From Alphaproteobacteria bacterium (lineage in GTDB: Bacteria; Pseudomonadota; Alphaproteobacteria; UBA6615): a stretch of DNA of 64,000 nt. Positions 1 through 7,729 of this stretch are shown piece by piece (the first letter of the stretch is position 1; each line of letters starts with the position of its first letter). Where the stretch lies: assembly GCA_011087645.1 (NCBI GenBank), contig JAALLF010000004.1, positions 264,987 to 328,986 on the forward strand, read 5' to 3'. The notes beneath the pieces were generated by a model. The model made no database searches, had not been told where the DNA came from, and worked only from the letters and a program-made list of their open reading frames with translations. The translations under genes and the position numbers were made by a program.

Positions 1-287
1 AGCGCCTCTATGCGCCGCTGCGCGGATTAGAGCCCGACGAGGCTAAGATCGCCGACGCCCTGCCCCGTCTCGAGCGGGAAATGGAGGTACTCGATTCCCA
101 ACTCGGGCAAAGCGCCTATATATGTGGCGGTGACGTCACCCTCGCCGACCTTTTCCTGGTACCCATGATGTCGGGTTTCCAGCAAACGCCGGAGGGCCAG
201 AATGCTCTGGAGGGGCGCGATAACATCGCCGAATGGTGGGAGAGGATGGCCGCACGGCCGAGTTTCGCCGCCAATACGGTCGAATAA
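1..287 (+). CDS. Glutathione S-transferase family protein, C-terminal part (gene starts before the window)
   Basis: The frame is open from base 3 to the TAA at 285-287, so only the last 94 or so residues are present. The visible part is the all-helical C-terminal domain of a GST. It ends with the typical N-capping segment GGDVTLADLFLVPM, followed by a helix finishing EWWERMAARPSF, a standard GST C-terminus. The glutathione-binding thioredoxin-like domain lies outside the window, so substrate and class cannot be judged. The next gene, also a GST, starts 29 bases downstream on the same strand, which suggests co-transcription. Confidence 0.8.
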   Translation, partial: RLYAPLRGLEPDEAKIADALPRLEREMEVLDSQLGQSAYICGGDVTLADLFLVPMMSGFQQTPEGQNALEGRDNIAEWWERMAARPSFAANTVE

Positions 288-316
288 ATAACGATCACAA
301 CCAGAAAGCAACAAAC

Positions 317-1159
317 ATGGCCGACGCATCGTCTTACACCCCGCCCAAGGTCTGGCAATGGGACATGGAAAGCGGTGGCAAGTGGGCCAGCACCAACCGC
401 CCGATCGCCGGCGCTACCCATGAGAAGGAACTGCCGGTTGGCGAACACCCGCACCAGCTCTACTCCCTGGCGACGCCGAACGGCGTTAAGGTCACGGTCT
501 TACTGGAAGAGCTTTTGGCGCTTGGCAAATCGGACGCGGAATACGATGCCTGGCTCATCAAGATTGGCGACGGCGATCAGTTCGGCGGCGGGTTTGTGGC
601 GATAAACCCGAACTCGAAAATTCCCGCCCTGCTCGATATGAGCACGTCGCCGCCGACGCGCGTGTTCGAATCCGGCGCGATCCTGCTTTATCTGGCAGAG
701 AAGTTCGACGCGCTTGTGCCGACAGAACCCTCGGCGCGGGCCGAATGCCTATCGTGGCTATTCTGGCAAATGGGCAGCGCGCCCTATCTCGGCGGCGGGT
801 TCGGCCATTTCTATCACTACGCCCCCTATCCGATGGAATACCCGATCGACCGCTTCGCCATGGAGGTGAAACGCCAGCTCGATGTGCTGGACAAAAACCT
901 GTCGAACCGGCGCTATCTGTGTGGCGACGACTACAACATTGCCGATATCGCCACCTATGCCTGGTACGGCAATCTCGTGCTGAACAACCAGTACAAGGCG
1001 GCGGAATTTCTCGACGTGACGTCTTATACCAACGTCGTCAGATGGGCGACCGAGATTCAGGACCGCCCGGCGGTCCAGCGCGGCCGGCGGGTCAACAAAA
1101 ACTCCGGGCCGGAGGAACTGCGGGTGCCCAACCGCCACAGCGCCAGCGATTTGGATTAA
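317..1159 (+). CDS. yghU: YghU-type glutathione S-transferase / disulfide-bond oxidoreductase
   Basis: A 280-residue protein, close to the usual length of nu-class YghU proteins. The N-terminal extension with PPKVWQWD and GGKWASTNRP before the thioredoxin-like domain is characteristic of YghU. It is followed by HQLYSLATPNGVKVTVLLEE and a late NIADIATYAWYG helix of the GST C-terminal domain. YghU enzymes bind two glutathiones and reduce disulfides or organic peroxides in the cytoplasm. The ATG at 317 was chosen because it matches the family N-terminus (MADASSYTPPKVWQ); the frame is open further upstream without family-like sequence. It lies 29 bases after another GST gene and 47 bases before an SDR gene on the same strand. 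Confidence 0.88.
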   Translation: MADASSYTPPKVWQWDMESGGKWASTNRPIAGATHEKELPVGEHPHQLYSLATPNGVKVTVLLEELLALGKSDAEYDAWLIKIGDGDQFGGGFVAINPNSKIPALLDMSTSPPTRVFESGAILLYLAEKFDALVPTEPSARAECLSWLFWQMGSAPYLGGGFGHFYHYAPYPMEYPIDRFAMEVKRQLDVLDKNLSNRRYLCGDDYNIADIATYAWYGNLVLNNQYKAAEFLDVTSYTNVVRWATEIQDRPAVQRGRRVNKNSGPEELRVPNRHSASDLD

Positions 1160-1206
1160 GCGGACGTAGGTAGCCGGAACCTAAATGCACGGCGGGGGTC
1201 TAGACG

Positions 1207-1968
1207 ATGAACGATCTATGCTCGGTTGAAGGACAGGTCGCCATCGTCACTGGCGGCACCGCGGGCATTGGGCTGGCCTGTGTCGAACGGTTTGCCGCTG
1301 AAGGCGCGAAGGTCGCCATCGTCGCCCGCACCGCCGCTACCGGCGAGGCCGTCACCGCGCGGCTGAACAAGGGTGGCGCCGAGACCATCTTTATCGCCGG
1401 CGACTGCGCGTCGGGTGACGATATGCGCGCCGCCTCGACTACCATTCTCGACATCTGGGGACGGGCCGATATTCTGGTCAATTGCGCCGGCGGGTTTGTC
1501 GCCAGTCCGGCATTCGAGGACTATGACGACGACGCCTGGGAAGCCGGGATCGCCTGGAGCCTGTCGACGAAATTTCTGTTAACGCGGGAAATCGTGCCGG
1601 CGATGAAGCGCAACGCCTATGGGCGAATCCTCAATATTTCGTCGCTCGCCGGGCGTACCGGAATACCTTTCGCGCCCGCCGATTATTCCGCCGGAACGGC
1701 TGCCGTGATCGGACTGACGCGACGGCTTGCGATTGAACTGGCGCCCTTTAGCATCACCGCCAACGTCGTCGCGCCGGGCACCGTCCGCAGTCCGCGCGCC
1801 GAAAGCCTCGGCGAAGAGCGCTTAAGCCAAATTGCCAGCATGATTCCGGTGGGCCGCATCGGCGCTGTCGAAGAACTCGCCCACGCCGCATGGTTTCTCT
1901 GCACCCCCGGATCAGCCTTCACCACCGGCGCCGTGCTCGACGTAAACGGCGGCATCTGGACCGGTTAG
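1207..1968 (+). CDS. SDR family protein with substituted catalytic residues
   Basis: A 253-residue Rossmann-fold protein of the short-chain dehydrogenase/reductase family. The dinucleotide motif TGGTAGIG (residues 15-22), the NCAGG stretch (92-96) and the C-terminal DVNGGIWTG are intact. The active site is unusual. The YxxxK motif reads Y160-SAG-T164, so the essential lysine is threonine, and the helix position that normally carries the tetrad asparagine reads serine (WSLST, about residue 118). The catalytic-serine region ISS (144-146) and Tyr160 remain. It may bind NAD(P) without acting as a normal dehydrogenase, or use different chemistry. It follows the GST gene by 47 bases and is probably in the same transcript. 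Confidence 0.85.
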   Translation: MNDLCSVEGQVAIVTGGTAGIGLACVERFAAEGAKVAIVARTAATGEAVTARLNKGGAETIFIAGDCASGDDMRAASTTILDIWGRADILVNCAGGFVASPAFEDYDDDAWEAGIAWSLSTKFLLTREIVPAMKRNAYGRILNISSLAGRTGIPFAPADYSAGTAAVIGLTRRLAIELAPFSITANVVAPGTVRSPRAESLGEERLSQIASMIPVGRIGAVEELAHAAWFLCTPGSAFTTGAVLDVNGGIWTG

Positions 1969-2922
1969 CCGCTTTCGATTGCCATGAGCCTCATGCCTCG
2001 AGCGGCCTCCAGCAAAGCCGGGCCAGGCCCCACCCAAGGGCGGGTTGCGCGGAACGGCACGGAGCTATGGGATCGTGGCGCAATGTTCGAACCGCAAACA
2101 AGCCGAAGATTAGCCAATAAATAGTGTAAATAATATAACGAATAAGACCAAGAACATAATAGTGATATTGGCGGTATATACTGATAAGAACGTGAAATAA
2201 TGATCTTTTTTTAATAATTTCCTCTGACAATTATATCTATTATTTTTCGGAAACATGCATGCATGCCATGCGTTGCGTAACGAAATATCTGTCCCAAGCT
2301 TTAGATTGAGCGTCTTAAGTCGGCTCTTCAACAAAAATAGGGATCCTATTCCCCAAATAGCCTGAATCAATACCAAGTAAAATAGGATACCAGAATATCT
2401 AGATAATATTGGAAGTTCCCCCATATATTACTCACTTTATTTCAATATAAGATATAATGTTATTCTATTTTATTTAGTTTCGAGCATTAATGTATTTTCT
2501 TCTCGCTTGTCCAAAATCGTTTTCTTCAACTTTTCAACGCCTACTCGCGCTCGCCGAAAGGGCTACCAGTTCGATAATCCGGGACGTCGAACCTCTAGTC
2601 GAGGGCAGCCAGTCCCCGATTCATCTTCCCTCAGGAGACGGCTGAAACTAACCGCATTAGCGGCCATTATAGCTGCGAGCCTTCCTTAAGGCCATTTACT
2701 GACTTTTTTAGATTATGCGGCAGACACGGTGTGTCTACGCCCCCAAGCCTAGGATGGATCACTCGCGGCGGTAGACGCCCACCACGATCGACGATTTCTA
2801 CCCCGATACCGGACATTTATCTAAAACCCTAAGCGATACGCGTCGCTTCACGGCCCGTGGGCTGCGATAGTCACCTGCCCCAGATGGGCATATTATCGAC
2901 GGCTACACAGGAAAACCTAGAG
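1969..2922. other. Long intergenic stretch with an AT-rich core
   Basis: Between the SDR and the MlaC-like gene lie about 950 bases with no convincing gene. Bases about 2110-2500 are strikingly AT-rich compared with the flanking GC-rich DNA and hold one weak minus-strand membrane ORF (listed separately). Short frames at 1984-2124 and 2507-2689 on the plus strand have no recognisable domain or ribosome-binding site and were not called. The MlaC-like promoter is presumably in the last 200 bases, but no clear -35/-10 pair stands out. Confidence 0.6.
2110..2424 (-). CDS. Possible small membrane protein in AT-rich island
   Basis: A 104-residue frame with a hydrophobic segment near residues 11-32 and another at the C-terminus (about 84-104), consistent with two membrane helices. 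Codon composition is AT-rich like the surrounding island and unlike the neighbouring genes, which could mean recent acquisition or simply non-coding AT-rich DNA. Upstream of the ATG a weak GTGAG ribosome-binding candidate is seen. No family is recognised, so function is unknown. It stands alone, with the SDR gene on the opposite strand. Confidence 0.3.
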   Translation of the reverse strand: MGELPILSRYSGILFYLVLIQAIWGIGSLFLLKSRLKTLNLKLGTDISLRNAWHACMFPKNNRYNCQRKLLKKDHYFTFLSVYTANITIMFLVLFVILFTLFIG

Positions 2923-3543
2923 ATGAAACGGATCGTCGCCGCAACCGCAGCGCCTCTGATCGCGCTGATCCTCGCCGTATCGCCGGTGGGCGCCGACCAA
3001 CATCTGGCGGCCTCGAGCGAATTTGTGCAAAGCCTCGCCGATCGGGCGATTGGCACCCTGACCGCCGAGGGTCAGACCGCCGAGACGCGGCGCGTGGAAT
3101 TCCGCGACCTGTTCCGCGAAGGTTTCGCCATAAACGGCATCGCGCGCTATTCACTGGGCAGCAGTTGGAACAGCGCGTCTGCCTCGGATCGCAGCGAATA
3201 TCTGACCCTGTTCGAAGATGTCATCGTGACCACATGGGCGGATCGGTTTTCGAATTATTCGGGCCAGAAGTTCACTGTTCAAACCGCCGTCGATGCGTCG
3301 AACGCCAACGCGTCCGAGAAGGTTGCGATTATCCGCAGTGTCTTTTTCAGCGATCCGCAAACACCAATTAACATCGATTGGCGCGTCGCAAGCCTCGGCG
3401 ATCTCTTCAAAATCACCGACGTCGTGGTCGACGGCGTCAGTATGGCCAACACCCAGCGCGACGAGTTCGCGTCGGTGATCGCCAGCAACAGCGGCGAAAT
3501 CAGCGCCTTGCTCGATATTCTGCGCAACAAGCGCGACAGCTGA
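2923..3543 (+). CDS. mlaC: MlaC-like phospholipid-binding ABC transporter periplasmic protein
   Basis: A 206-residue protein with an N-terminal signal peptide (MKRIVAATAAPLIALILAV, cleavage likely after VGA near residue 24). The rest matches the MlaC/Ttg2D fold: a helical N-terminal half with FRDLFREGFAINGIARYSLG, followed by the FEDVIVTTWADRFSNYSG segment and a beta-rich half ending in a helix. MlaC shuttles phospholipids between the outer-membrane MlaA complex and the inner-membrane MlaFEDB transporter. No mlaFEDB or mlaA gene lies nearby, so it is an orphan here. The ATG at 2923 was chosen because it begins the signal peptide and follows a GGAAAA stretch; the frame extends 22 codons upstream without signal-like sequence. 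Confidence 0.85.
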   Translation: MKRIVAATAAPLIALILAVSPVGADQHLAASSEFVQSLADRAIGTLTAEGQTAETRRVEFRDLFREGFAINGIARYSLGSSWNSASASDRSEYLTLFEDVIVTTWADRFSNYSGQKFTVQTAVDASNANASEKVAIIRSVFFSDPQTPINIDWRVASLGDLFKITDVVVDGVSMANTQRDEFASVIASNSGEISALLDILRNKRDS

Positions 3544-3608
3544 TATCCGGCCAGTGTCGGCCCTTAACGGTAAAGCGTTATAGAAACGCAAACCCGTTTC
3601 ACCCGCGG

Positions 3609-4472
3609 CTAATTGTCGGCGAGGTAGCGGTATATTTCGGTGAAATCGCCGTCGGGAAACGCCTCCCTGGTTCCCCGCCACAAACCCGACACCACATCCG
3701 CCACACTGTCCGGCGTGCCGGCGCGGGCGACCTGGTCGCGGTACAGCGAGACGTCTTTTGACATCAGCGCGGCGGCGAAGCCGGCATCGAAGGTGCCGGT
3801 GGCGATGCGCTTGGGAAACTTGTCCTCCGTCGCGGTGCTGCGCCCACTCGACGTGTTGAGGACGGCGAGCATGGTGTCCATGTCCAAGCCGTGGGACGCG
3901 CCGAACAATGTCGCCTCCGAAGTCGCCGCCATGGCGGTCGCCGAGAGGAAATTGTTCAACAGCTTCATGGCCTGCGCCTGCCCCGGCTTCTTGCCGACCT
4001 GAAAGACATTGCCGGCGATGGCGTTAAACGCGGTGTCGAGATCGGCTATGGCGTCGTCGGGGCCGGCGCACATTAGCGCCAGGGTCGCGGCGACCGCGCC
4101 CGATCGCCCGCCACTGACCGGCGCATCGATGAACACCATGCCGGCCGCGGCCAGGCTGACGCCCACCGCCACCGCCGCATCGGGGCCGGTGGTCGACAAA
4201 TCGACGATGGTCGTGGCGCGACGGTCGGCGACGCCGGCGATTTCACCGGCGACCTGGGTGACGACCGGCCCATCGGGCAGGCTCAAGAAAATGGTATCGG
4301 CGGCAACCGCCATGGCTTCGATACTATTGGCGGTCTCCGAGCCTTCCGGCGCGCGTTCCGCGGTGCCGGCGGCGTCATAGCAGACAACGTTCAGACCGGC
4401 ATCGCAGAGATGGCCGCACATGGGATTACCCATATTGCCGAGACCGATAAACCCATATGCCGTAGCTGCCAT
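3609..4472 (-). CDS. 3-hydroxyisobutyrate dehydrogenase-like NAD(P)-dependent oxidoreductase
   Basis: A 287-residue beta-hydroxyacid dehydrogenase. The N-terminal Rossmann motif is GLGNMG (10-15), the substrate loop is DAPVSGG (116-122), and the catalytic lysine is K170 in MKLLNN, followed by the all-helical C-terminal domain. Family members oxidise 3-hydroxyisobutyrate, reduce tartronate or succinate semialdehyde, or act on related short hydroxyacids; the substrate here cannot be told. It is divergently oriented from the metallo-hydrolase gene, with 94 bases between the starts. A paralogue lies at 63050-63949. Confidence 0.9.
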   Translation of the reverse strand: MAATAYGFIGLGNMGNPMCGHLCDAGLNVVCYDAAGTAERAPEGSETANSIEAMAVAADTIFLSLPDGPVVTQVAGEIAGVADRRATTIVDLSTTGPDAAVAVGVSLAAAGMVFIDAPVSGGRSGAVAATLALMCAGPDDAIADLDTAFNAIAGNVFQVGKKPGQAQAMKLLNNFLSATAMAATSEATLFGASHGLDMDTMLAVLNTSSGRSTATEDKFPKRIATGTFDAGFAAALMSKDVSLYRDQVARAGTPDSVADVVSGLWRGTREAFPDGDFTEIYRYLADN

Positions 4473-4566
4473 GATGCCAATTCCTGTACTGTGGAGGCGA
4501 TCGGGTCGACCGCACGCTTCGATTATAACGAAATCCGGCGCGAAGAAAGCCGGTGGGGAGGATGAA

Positions 4567-5373
4567 ATGACATCACCGCAGGTTTGGGACCTTTACGCGA
4601 TTAAATACGCCACACTCGCCGAGCGCACGCGCCACGACAATTTCATCGGCGCCGACCCCCACGACCAAACGCCGATGCCGCTCGATTATTTCGTCTGGGC
4701 GGCGGTGTCGCCGGCGCAGACCATCGTCATCGACACCGGCTTCGACGGCCCCGAGGCGACCGCGCGCGGGCGTTCGCTGCAGCGCAGCGTCACCGAAGGC
4801 CTGGCGATGATCGATATCGAGGCGGCCCGCGTCGGCGACGTGATCATCACCCATCTGCACTACGACCATGTCGGCGGACATGCGGAATTTCCGGCCGCGC
4901 GGTTCCATCTGCAGGAAAGCGAAATGCAATATGCCACCGGCCCGCATATGTGCACCAACACCATGAACCATCCCTACACGGCCGGGCATATCGCCGACAT
5001 GGTGCACAATGTCTATGACGGCCGCGTCGCCTTTTATGACGGGGCGGCCGAAATCGCCCCGGGCATCACCGTGCATCATGTCGGCGGGCACACCATGGGC
5101 CTGCAATTCGTGCGTGTTCTCACCAAGCGCGGCTGGGTCGTTGTCGCCTCCGACACCAGCCACTTCTACGAAAACATGGAGGCCGTTGCGCCCTTCCCCA
5201 TCGTCTACAATGTCGGCGACATGGTACGCGGCTTTGACCGGTTACGCGAACAGGCGGACAGCGAGGCCCATATCGTGCCGGGCCACGACCCCATGGTGCT
5301 CGACCGCTATCCGGCGCCCGACCCGCGCCTGGAGGGCGTGGTTGTACGGCTCGACGTCGAACCGACGGCGTAA
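4567..5373 (+). CDS. MBL-fold metallo-hydrolase (N-acyl-homoserine lactonase-like)
   Basis: A 268-residue metallo-beta-lactamase-fold protein. The zinc motif H96-L-H98-Y-D100-H101 sits in ITHLHYDHVGG. Later metal ligands are visible in VGGHTMGLQ, in the aspartate of ASDTSHFYE and in VPGHDP, so all ligands of a di-zinc site appear present. The arrangement resembles AHL lactonases and related cyclic-ester hydrolases, but substrate assignment from sequence alone is unsafe in this family. The ATG at 4567 follows a strong GGGGAGG ribosome-binding site. Its 3' end is five bases from that of the convergent ABM-family gene. Confidence 0.88.
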   Translation: MTSPQVWDLYAIKYATLAERTRHDNFIGADPHDQTPMPLDYFVWAAVSPAQTIVIDTGFDGPEATARGRSLQRSVTEGLAMIDIEAARVGDVIITHLHYDHVGGHAEFPAARFHLQESEMQYATGPHMCTNTMNHPYTAGHIADMVHNVYDGRVAFYDGAAEIAPGITVHHVGGHTMGLQFVRVLTKRGWVVVASDTSHFYENMEAVAPFPIVYNVGDMVRGFDRLREQADSEAHIVPGHDPMVLDRYPAPDPRLEGVVVRLDVEPTA

Positions 5374-5378
5374 CAGTG

Positions 5379-5738
5379 CTAGCGGGCGTAGCCGCCGAGC
5401 TGTTCCATGACGACCGCGCCAAACCCGCCGACGACGGAGCGCACATCTTCGCTGGGGTCGCCATAAACGACCAGGCGCGTGGGGTCGGCGGCGCCGAGGA
5501 ACCGTTCGGCATAATTCTCACCGAATGATTGCAGGTGGATCATCGCCGCGGCGGAATCCGAGTAGCGTTCATAGATGTGACACGCCGATCCGTCCTCGCT
5601 GTAAAACCATTCGTATATCGTGGTGTTGGGCTGGCTCGCCTGGACGTCTTCCACCATCTCATCCATCAGCGCCTTAAAATTATCGAGTTCACCCGGCTTT
5701 ATCGCCATTTCGAGTACCCAAGAAACTGTGTCGCTCAT
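5379..5738 (-). CDS. Antibiotic-biosynthesis-monooxygenase (ABM) family protein
   Basis: A 119-residue protein with the single ferredoxin-like alpha+beta domain of the ABM family: a first strand VSWVLEMAIKPGE, a helix FKALMDEMVEDVQ, and strands TTIYEWFYSEDG and CHIYERYSDSAAA. Characterised relatives include small quinol monooxygenases such as YgiN, but many members have no known activity. A GGGAGA ribosome-binding site precedes the ATG. It converges with the metallo-hydrolase gene; nothing else nearby suggests a specific pathway. Confidence 0.8.
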   Translation of the reverse strand: MSDTVSWVLEMAIKPGELDNFKALMDEMVEDVQASQPNTTIYEWFYSEDGSACHIYERYSDSAAAMIHLQSFGENYAERFLGAADPTRLVVYGDPSEDVRSVVGGFGAVVMEQLGGYAR

Positions 5739-6077
5739 TTTCTATCTCCCTTTCGATTGATATGAACCTGATTAACCTCCACCGACCGCTCCGTGCGCGG
5801 CGCATCCATCGCATTAGGCTAACCCACCCTGCTGGAATGGCAAGCCGCGCGAATTCTCCATCAGCCTAGTTATCGGCGGCAACAAGGATCATGATGGCGA
5901 TGATCGCGCGCCGCAGCGGAGGTGCGATCTACAATAATCGGAGACACAAGCCAGGGGGTTGGGATCATGACGATTGAAGCTGCAAAAAAAGAAGTTCGGA
6001 GCCGACCATAAACTGGCCGTTGCTGACTCCTTCCACGCCGCATTGGATTTCAAATAAGACCGTATAAGCGGCTTATC
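5739..6077. other. Intergenic stretch between ABM-family gene and cbtB
   Basis: About 340 bases without a complete gene. The only recognisable item is a 17-base match, at 5964-5980, to the bases around the start codon of the amidase gene at 8723, listed separately as a possible remnant. Confidence 0.5.
5967..6008 (+). pseudogene. Possible 5' remnant of an amidase gene copy
   Basis: The bases ATCATGACGATTGAAGC (5964-5980) are identical to 8720-8736, which carries the amidase start codon. The copy encodes MTIEAAKKEVRSRP and stops, whereas the amidase begins MTIEAAKPEQVQEIADSF. Just downstream, in another frame, the bases can be read as AVADSF, resembling the amidase EIADSF. This suggests the decayed start of a second copy, but the match is short and could be chance. 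Confidence 0.3.
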
Positions 6078-6272
6078 CTAGTGGCAGGGGAAAACCAGGC
6101 TGTGGCGAGAATCGTGGGCGCCATTGTGAAGTATGTCGGCATTGGCAAAGCCCGACATCCACACCAGCGAAAGTCCGAAGAACGCCAGCAACACCGCCGT
6201 AGCGATCGTTGACGCGCGCGGTGCGGTGTAAACCTGTGGTATTGCCTGCGGAATAGATTGAGCCGTTGCCAC
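6078..6272 (-). CDS. cbtB: CbtB-family cobalt-uptake protein
   Basis: A 64-residue protein with one membrane helix (TIATAVLLAFFGLSLVWMSGF) and a histidine-rich C-terminus, HNGAHDSRHSLVFPCH. The H-DxRH-FPCH signature is typical of CbtB, a small subunit of predicted cobalt transporters usually found under cobalamin control. The GTG at 6272 is preferred because an AGGGGGG ribosome-binding site lies five bases upstream; the frame is open for 13 more codons. The partner gene cbtA, usually adjacent, is not present downstream. It is divergent from a cobalt-type nitrile hydratase, so the likely role is cobalt supply for that enzyme. That role is an inference from position. Confidence 0.8.
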   Translation of the reverse strand: MATAQSIPQAIPQVYTAPRASTIATAVLLAFFGLSLVWMSGFANADILHNGAHDSRHSLVFPCH

Positions 6273-6771
6273 GTTACCCCCCTCATTCTTTCGTTCGAAC
6301 CAGACGTCCAATTTTGCCTATTGGGCCACGATCCGCCGTCACGAGCAAGGGCTAACCTGATTGCGTCGCTCAAATTTTTGCAAGTTAGCCCAGCTCAGTC
6401 TTTCCCCTTGGGGGGAGAGCGTTAAGGAAGGCGGGCGGCAAATAATAACTGACTTTGACGGTGATAGAGGCCCCGTTGATCAACCAAGGTCGCACCGGGG
6501 GCGTTATCACTTTATTCGAGAGCAGCCGCAAAGGGATGGTCAGTGAAGCGGCAGAAATATCAACACCATACTCGTAATTTTTAGTCCAGGACGTCAACTT
6601 TGGGACAACTCGTACCGTCACCACCCAGCGACGATTAATGGCGGTTTTAACCCCGAGTCCGGCCGTAAAATCACCGGCGGTTCCGCGACCTGGATGATTG
6701 ACAGCGCAACCGGGTTGGCATCATTCTACTAATCGGGAAAAGGGTAATCGATCAATAAAGTGGAGGCAGCA
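6273..6771. other. Divergent intergenic region between cbtB and the nitrile hydratase genes
   Basis: About 500 bases that should contain promoters for both directions. A TTGACA hexamer occurs at 6698-6703, 68 bases before the nitrile hydratase start, but no good -10 box lies 16-18 bases on. No cobalamin-riboswitch B12 box was found. The minus strand carries an open frame with beta-strand-like character, listed separately as a possible remnant. Confidence 0.4.
6385..6720 (-). pseudogene. Possible remnant of an outer-membrane beta-barrel gene (low confidence)
   Basis: The minus strand is open for about 112 codons but has no ATG and no ribosome-binding site at its 5' end. The translation contains AGLGVKTAINRRWVVTVRV followed by alternating hydrophobic/polar stretches (TIPLRLLS, SITVKVSYYL), which looks like the last strands of an OmpW-type barrel. 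It could equally be a chance open frame. It lies between two divergent real genes, where no gene is needed. Confidence 0.18.
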
Positions 6772-7374
6772 ATGGCCAAGCATGAACATACGGCCCCACC
6801 ATCGGATCCGGCCCTCAGGGTCAAAGCACTGGAATCGCTCCTGCTGGAAAAAGGGCTGATTGACGCCAAGGCGCTGGACGAAATCATCGACACTTACGAG
6901 AACAAGGTCGGACCCCGCAACGGCGCCGCCGTGGTGGCGCGTGCCTGGGTCGATGCCGACTATAAGAAACGCCTGCTTGATGATGCGACGGCGGCGATTG
7001 CCGAACTGGGCTTTTCCGGCGTTCAAGGCGAAGACATGGTGGTTGTCGAGAACCTACCGGGCCTGCACAACATCGTCGTATGCACTCTGTGTTCTTGCTA
7101 TCCGTGGCCGACGCTTGGCCTGCCTCCGGTGTGGTACAAGGCCGCGCCCTATCGCTCGCGCGCGGTTTCTGATCCGCGCGGCGTGCTGGACGAGTTCGGA
7201 GTCTCACTGGCCGACGATGTTGAAATCCGGGTTTGGGACAGCAATGCCGAACTACGCTACCTGGTGCTGCCGGAGCGGCCCGACGGAACCGACGGCATGA
7301 GCGAAGATGAACTCGCCGCAATGGTCACTCGCGATTCGATGATCGGCACCGGGGTGATCCAAGCCCCGAAATAA
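6772..7374 (+). CDS. nthA: Nitrile hydratase alpha subunit, cobalt type
   Basis: A 200-residue protein matching the NHase alpha family. It has a helical N-terminal arm and the metal-binding motif C104-T-L-C107-S-C109 in [11 protein letters not shown]. Threonine in the second position marks the cobalt type (iron enzymes have serine). Two cysteines are normally oxidised to sulfinate/sulfenate in the mature enzyme. The [15 protein letters not shown] segment and [15 protein letters not shown] are typical of the fold. It hydrates nitriles to amides with the beta-like partners encoded next. The ATG at 6772 follows GTGGAGG; an in-frame GTG at 6760 overlaps that site and is rejected. The thiocyanate hydrolase gamma subunit is a close alternative. 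Confidence 0.92.
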   Translation: MAKHEHTAPPSDPALRVKALESLLLEKGLIDAKALDEIIDTYENKVGPRNGAAVVARAWVDADYKKRLLDDATAAIAELGFSGVQGEDMVVVENLPGLHNIVVCTLCSCYPWPTLGLPPVWYKAAPYRSRAVSDPRGVLDEFGVSLADDVEIRVWDSNAELRYLVLPERPDGTDGMSEDELAAMVTRDSMIGTGVIQAPK

Positions 7375-7417
7375 CAACGTCGCGCTGAAATCAAACATTA
7401 GCTGAGAGGAGAGCAAC

Positions 7418-7729
7418 GTGAACGGTGTACATGATCTCGGCGGGATGCACGGCATGGGGCCGATCGATCCCGAAGCAAACGAGCCGGTGTTCCACAACGA
7501 ATGGGAGCGGCGCGTGTTTGCCGTGACCATCGCGACTTTCGGCGGCGGCAATTACCATGTCGACCAATTCCGCCACGCCATCGAAAGGATGGGCGCGGCG
7601 AATTATCTTTCCACCAGCTATTACGAGCACTGGCTGCACATGGTCGAGACTCTGATGATCGAAACCGGCGCCATATCCCGCGACGAACTCAATGCCGAAC
7701 AGACCAAACTAGCCAAGGAGGCGTCGTGA
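7418..7729 (+). CDS. nthB: Nitrile hydratase beta subunit, N-terminal domain as a separate gene
   Basis: A 103-residue protein starting MNGVHDLGGMHGMGPI, the classic beginning of NHase beta, followed by the helical NEWERRVFA / ANYLSTSYYEHWLHMVETLM region. It stops where the normal beta subunit (about 220 residues) would continue into its barrel domain; that second half is the next gene, overlapping at TGATG (7727-7731). Split beta subunits are known in thiocyanate hydrolase and toyocamycin nitrile hydratase, so this is a three-subunit enzyme rather than a frameshift. The GTG start follows GAGAGGAGAG. Confidence 0.9.
   Translation: MNGVHDLGGMHGMGPIDPEANEPVFHNEWERRVFAVTIATFGGGNYHVDQFRHAIERMGAANYLSTSYYEHWLHMVETLMIETGAISRDELNAEQTKLAKEAS

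Noticed and set aside
1984..2124. 47-codon plus-strand frame after the SDR gene
   Set aside because: No ribosome-binding site, no domain, and it runs into the AT-rich island.
2507..2689. 60-residue plus-strand frame
   Set aside because: It is arginine/serine-rich without a domain, has no ribosome-binding site and lies next to the AT-rich island.
6273..6771. Cobalamin riboswitch upstream of cbtB
   Set aside because: cbtB genes are often B12-controlled, but no B12-box sequence (GCCACTG or its complement) was found in this interval.
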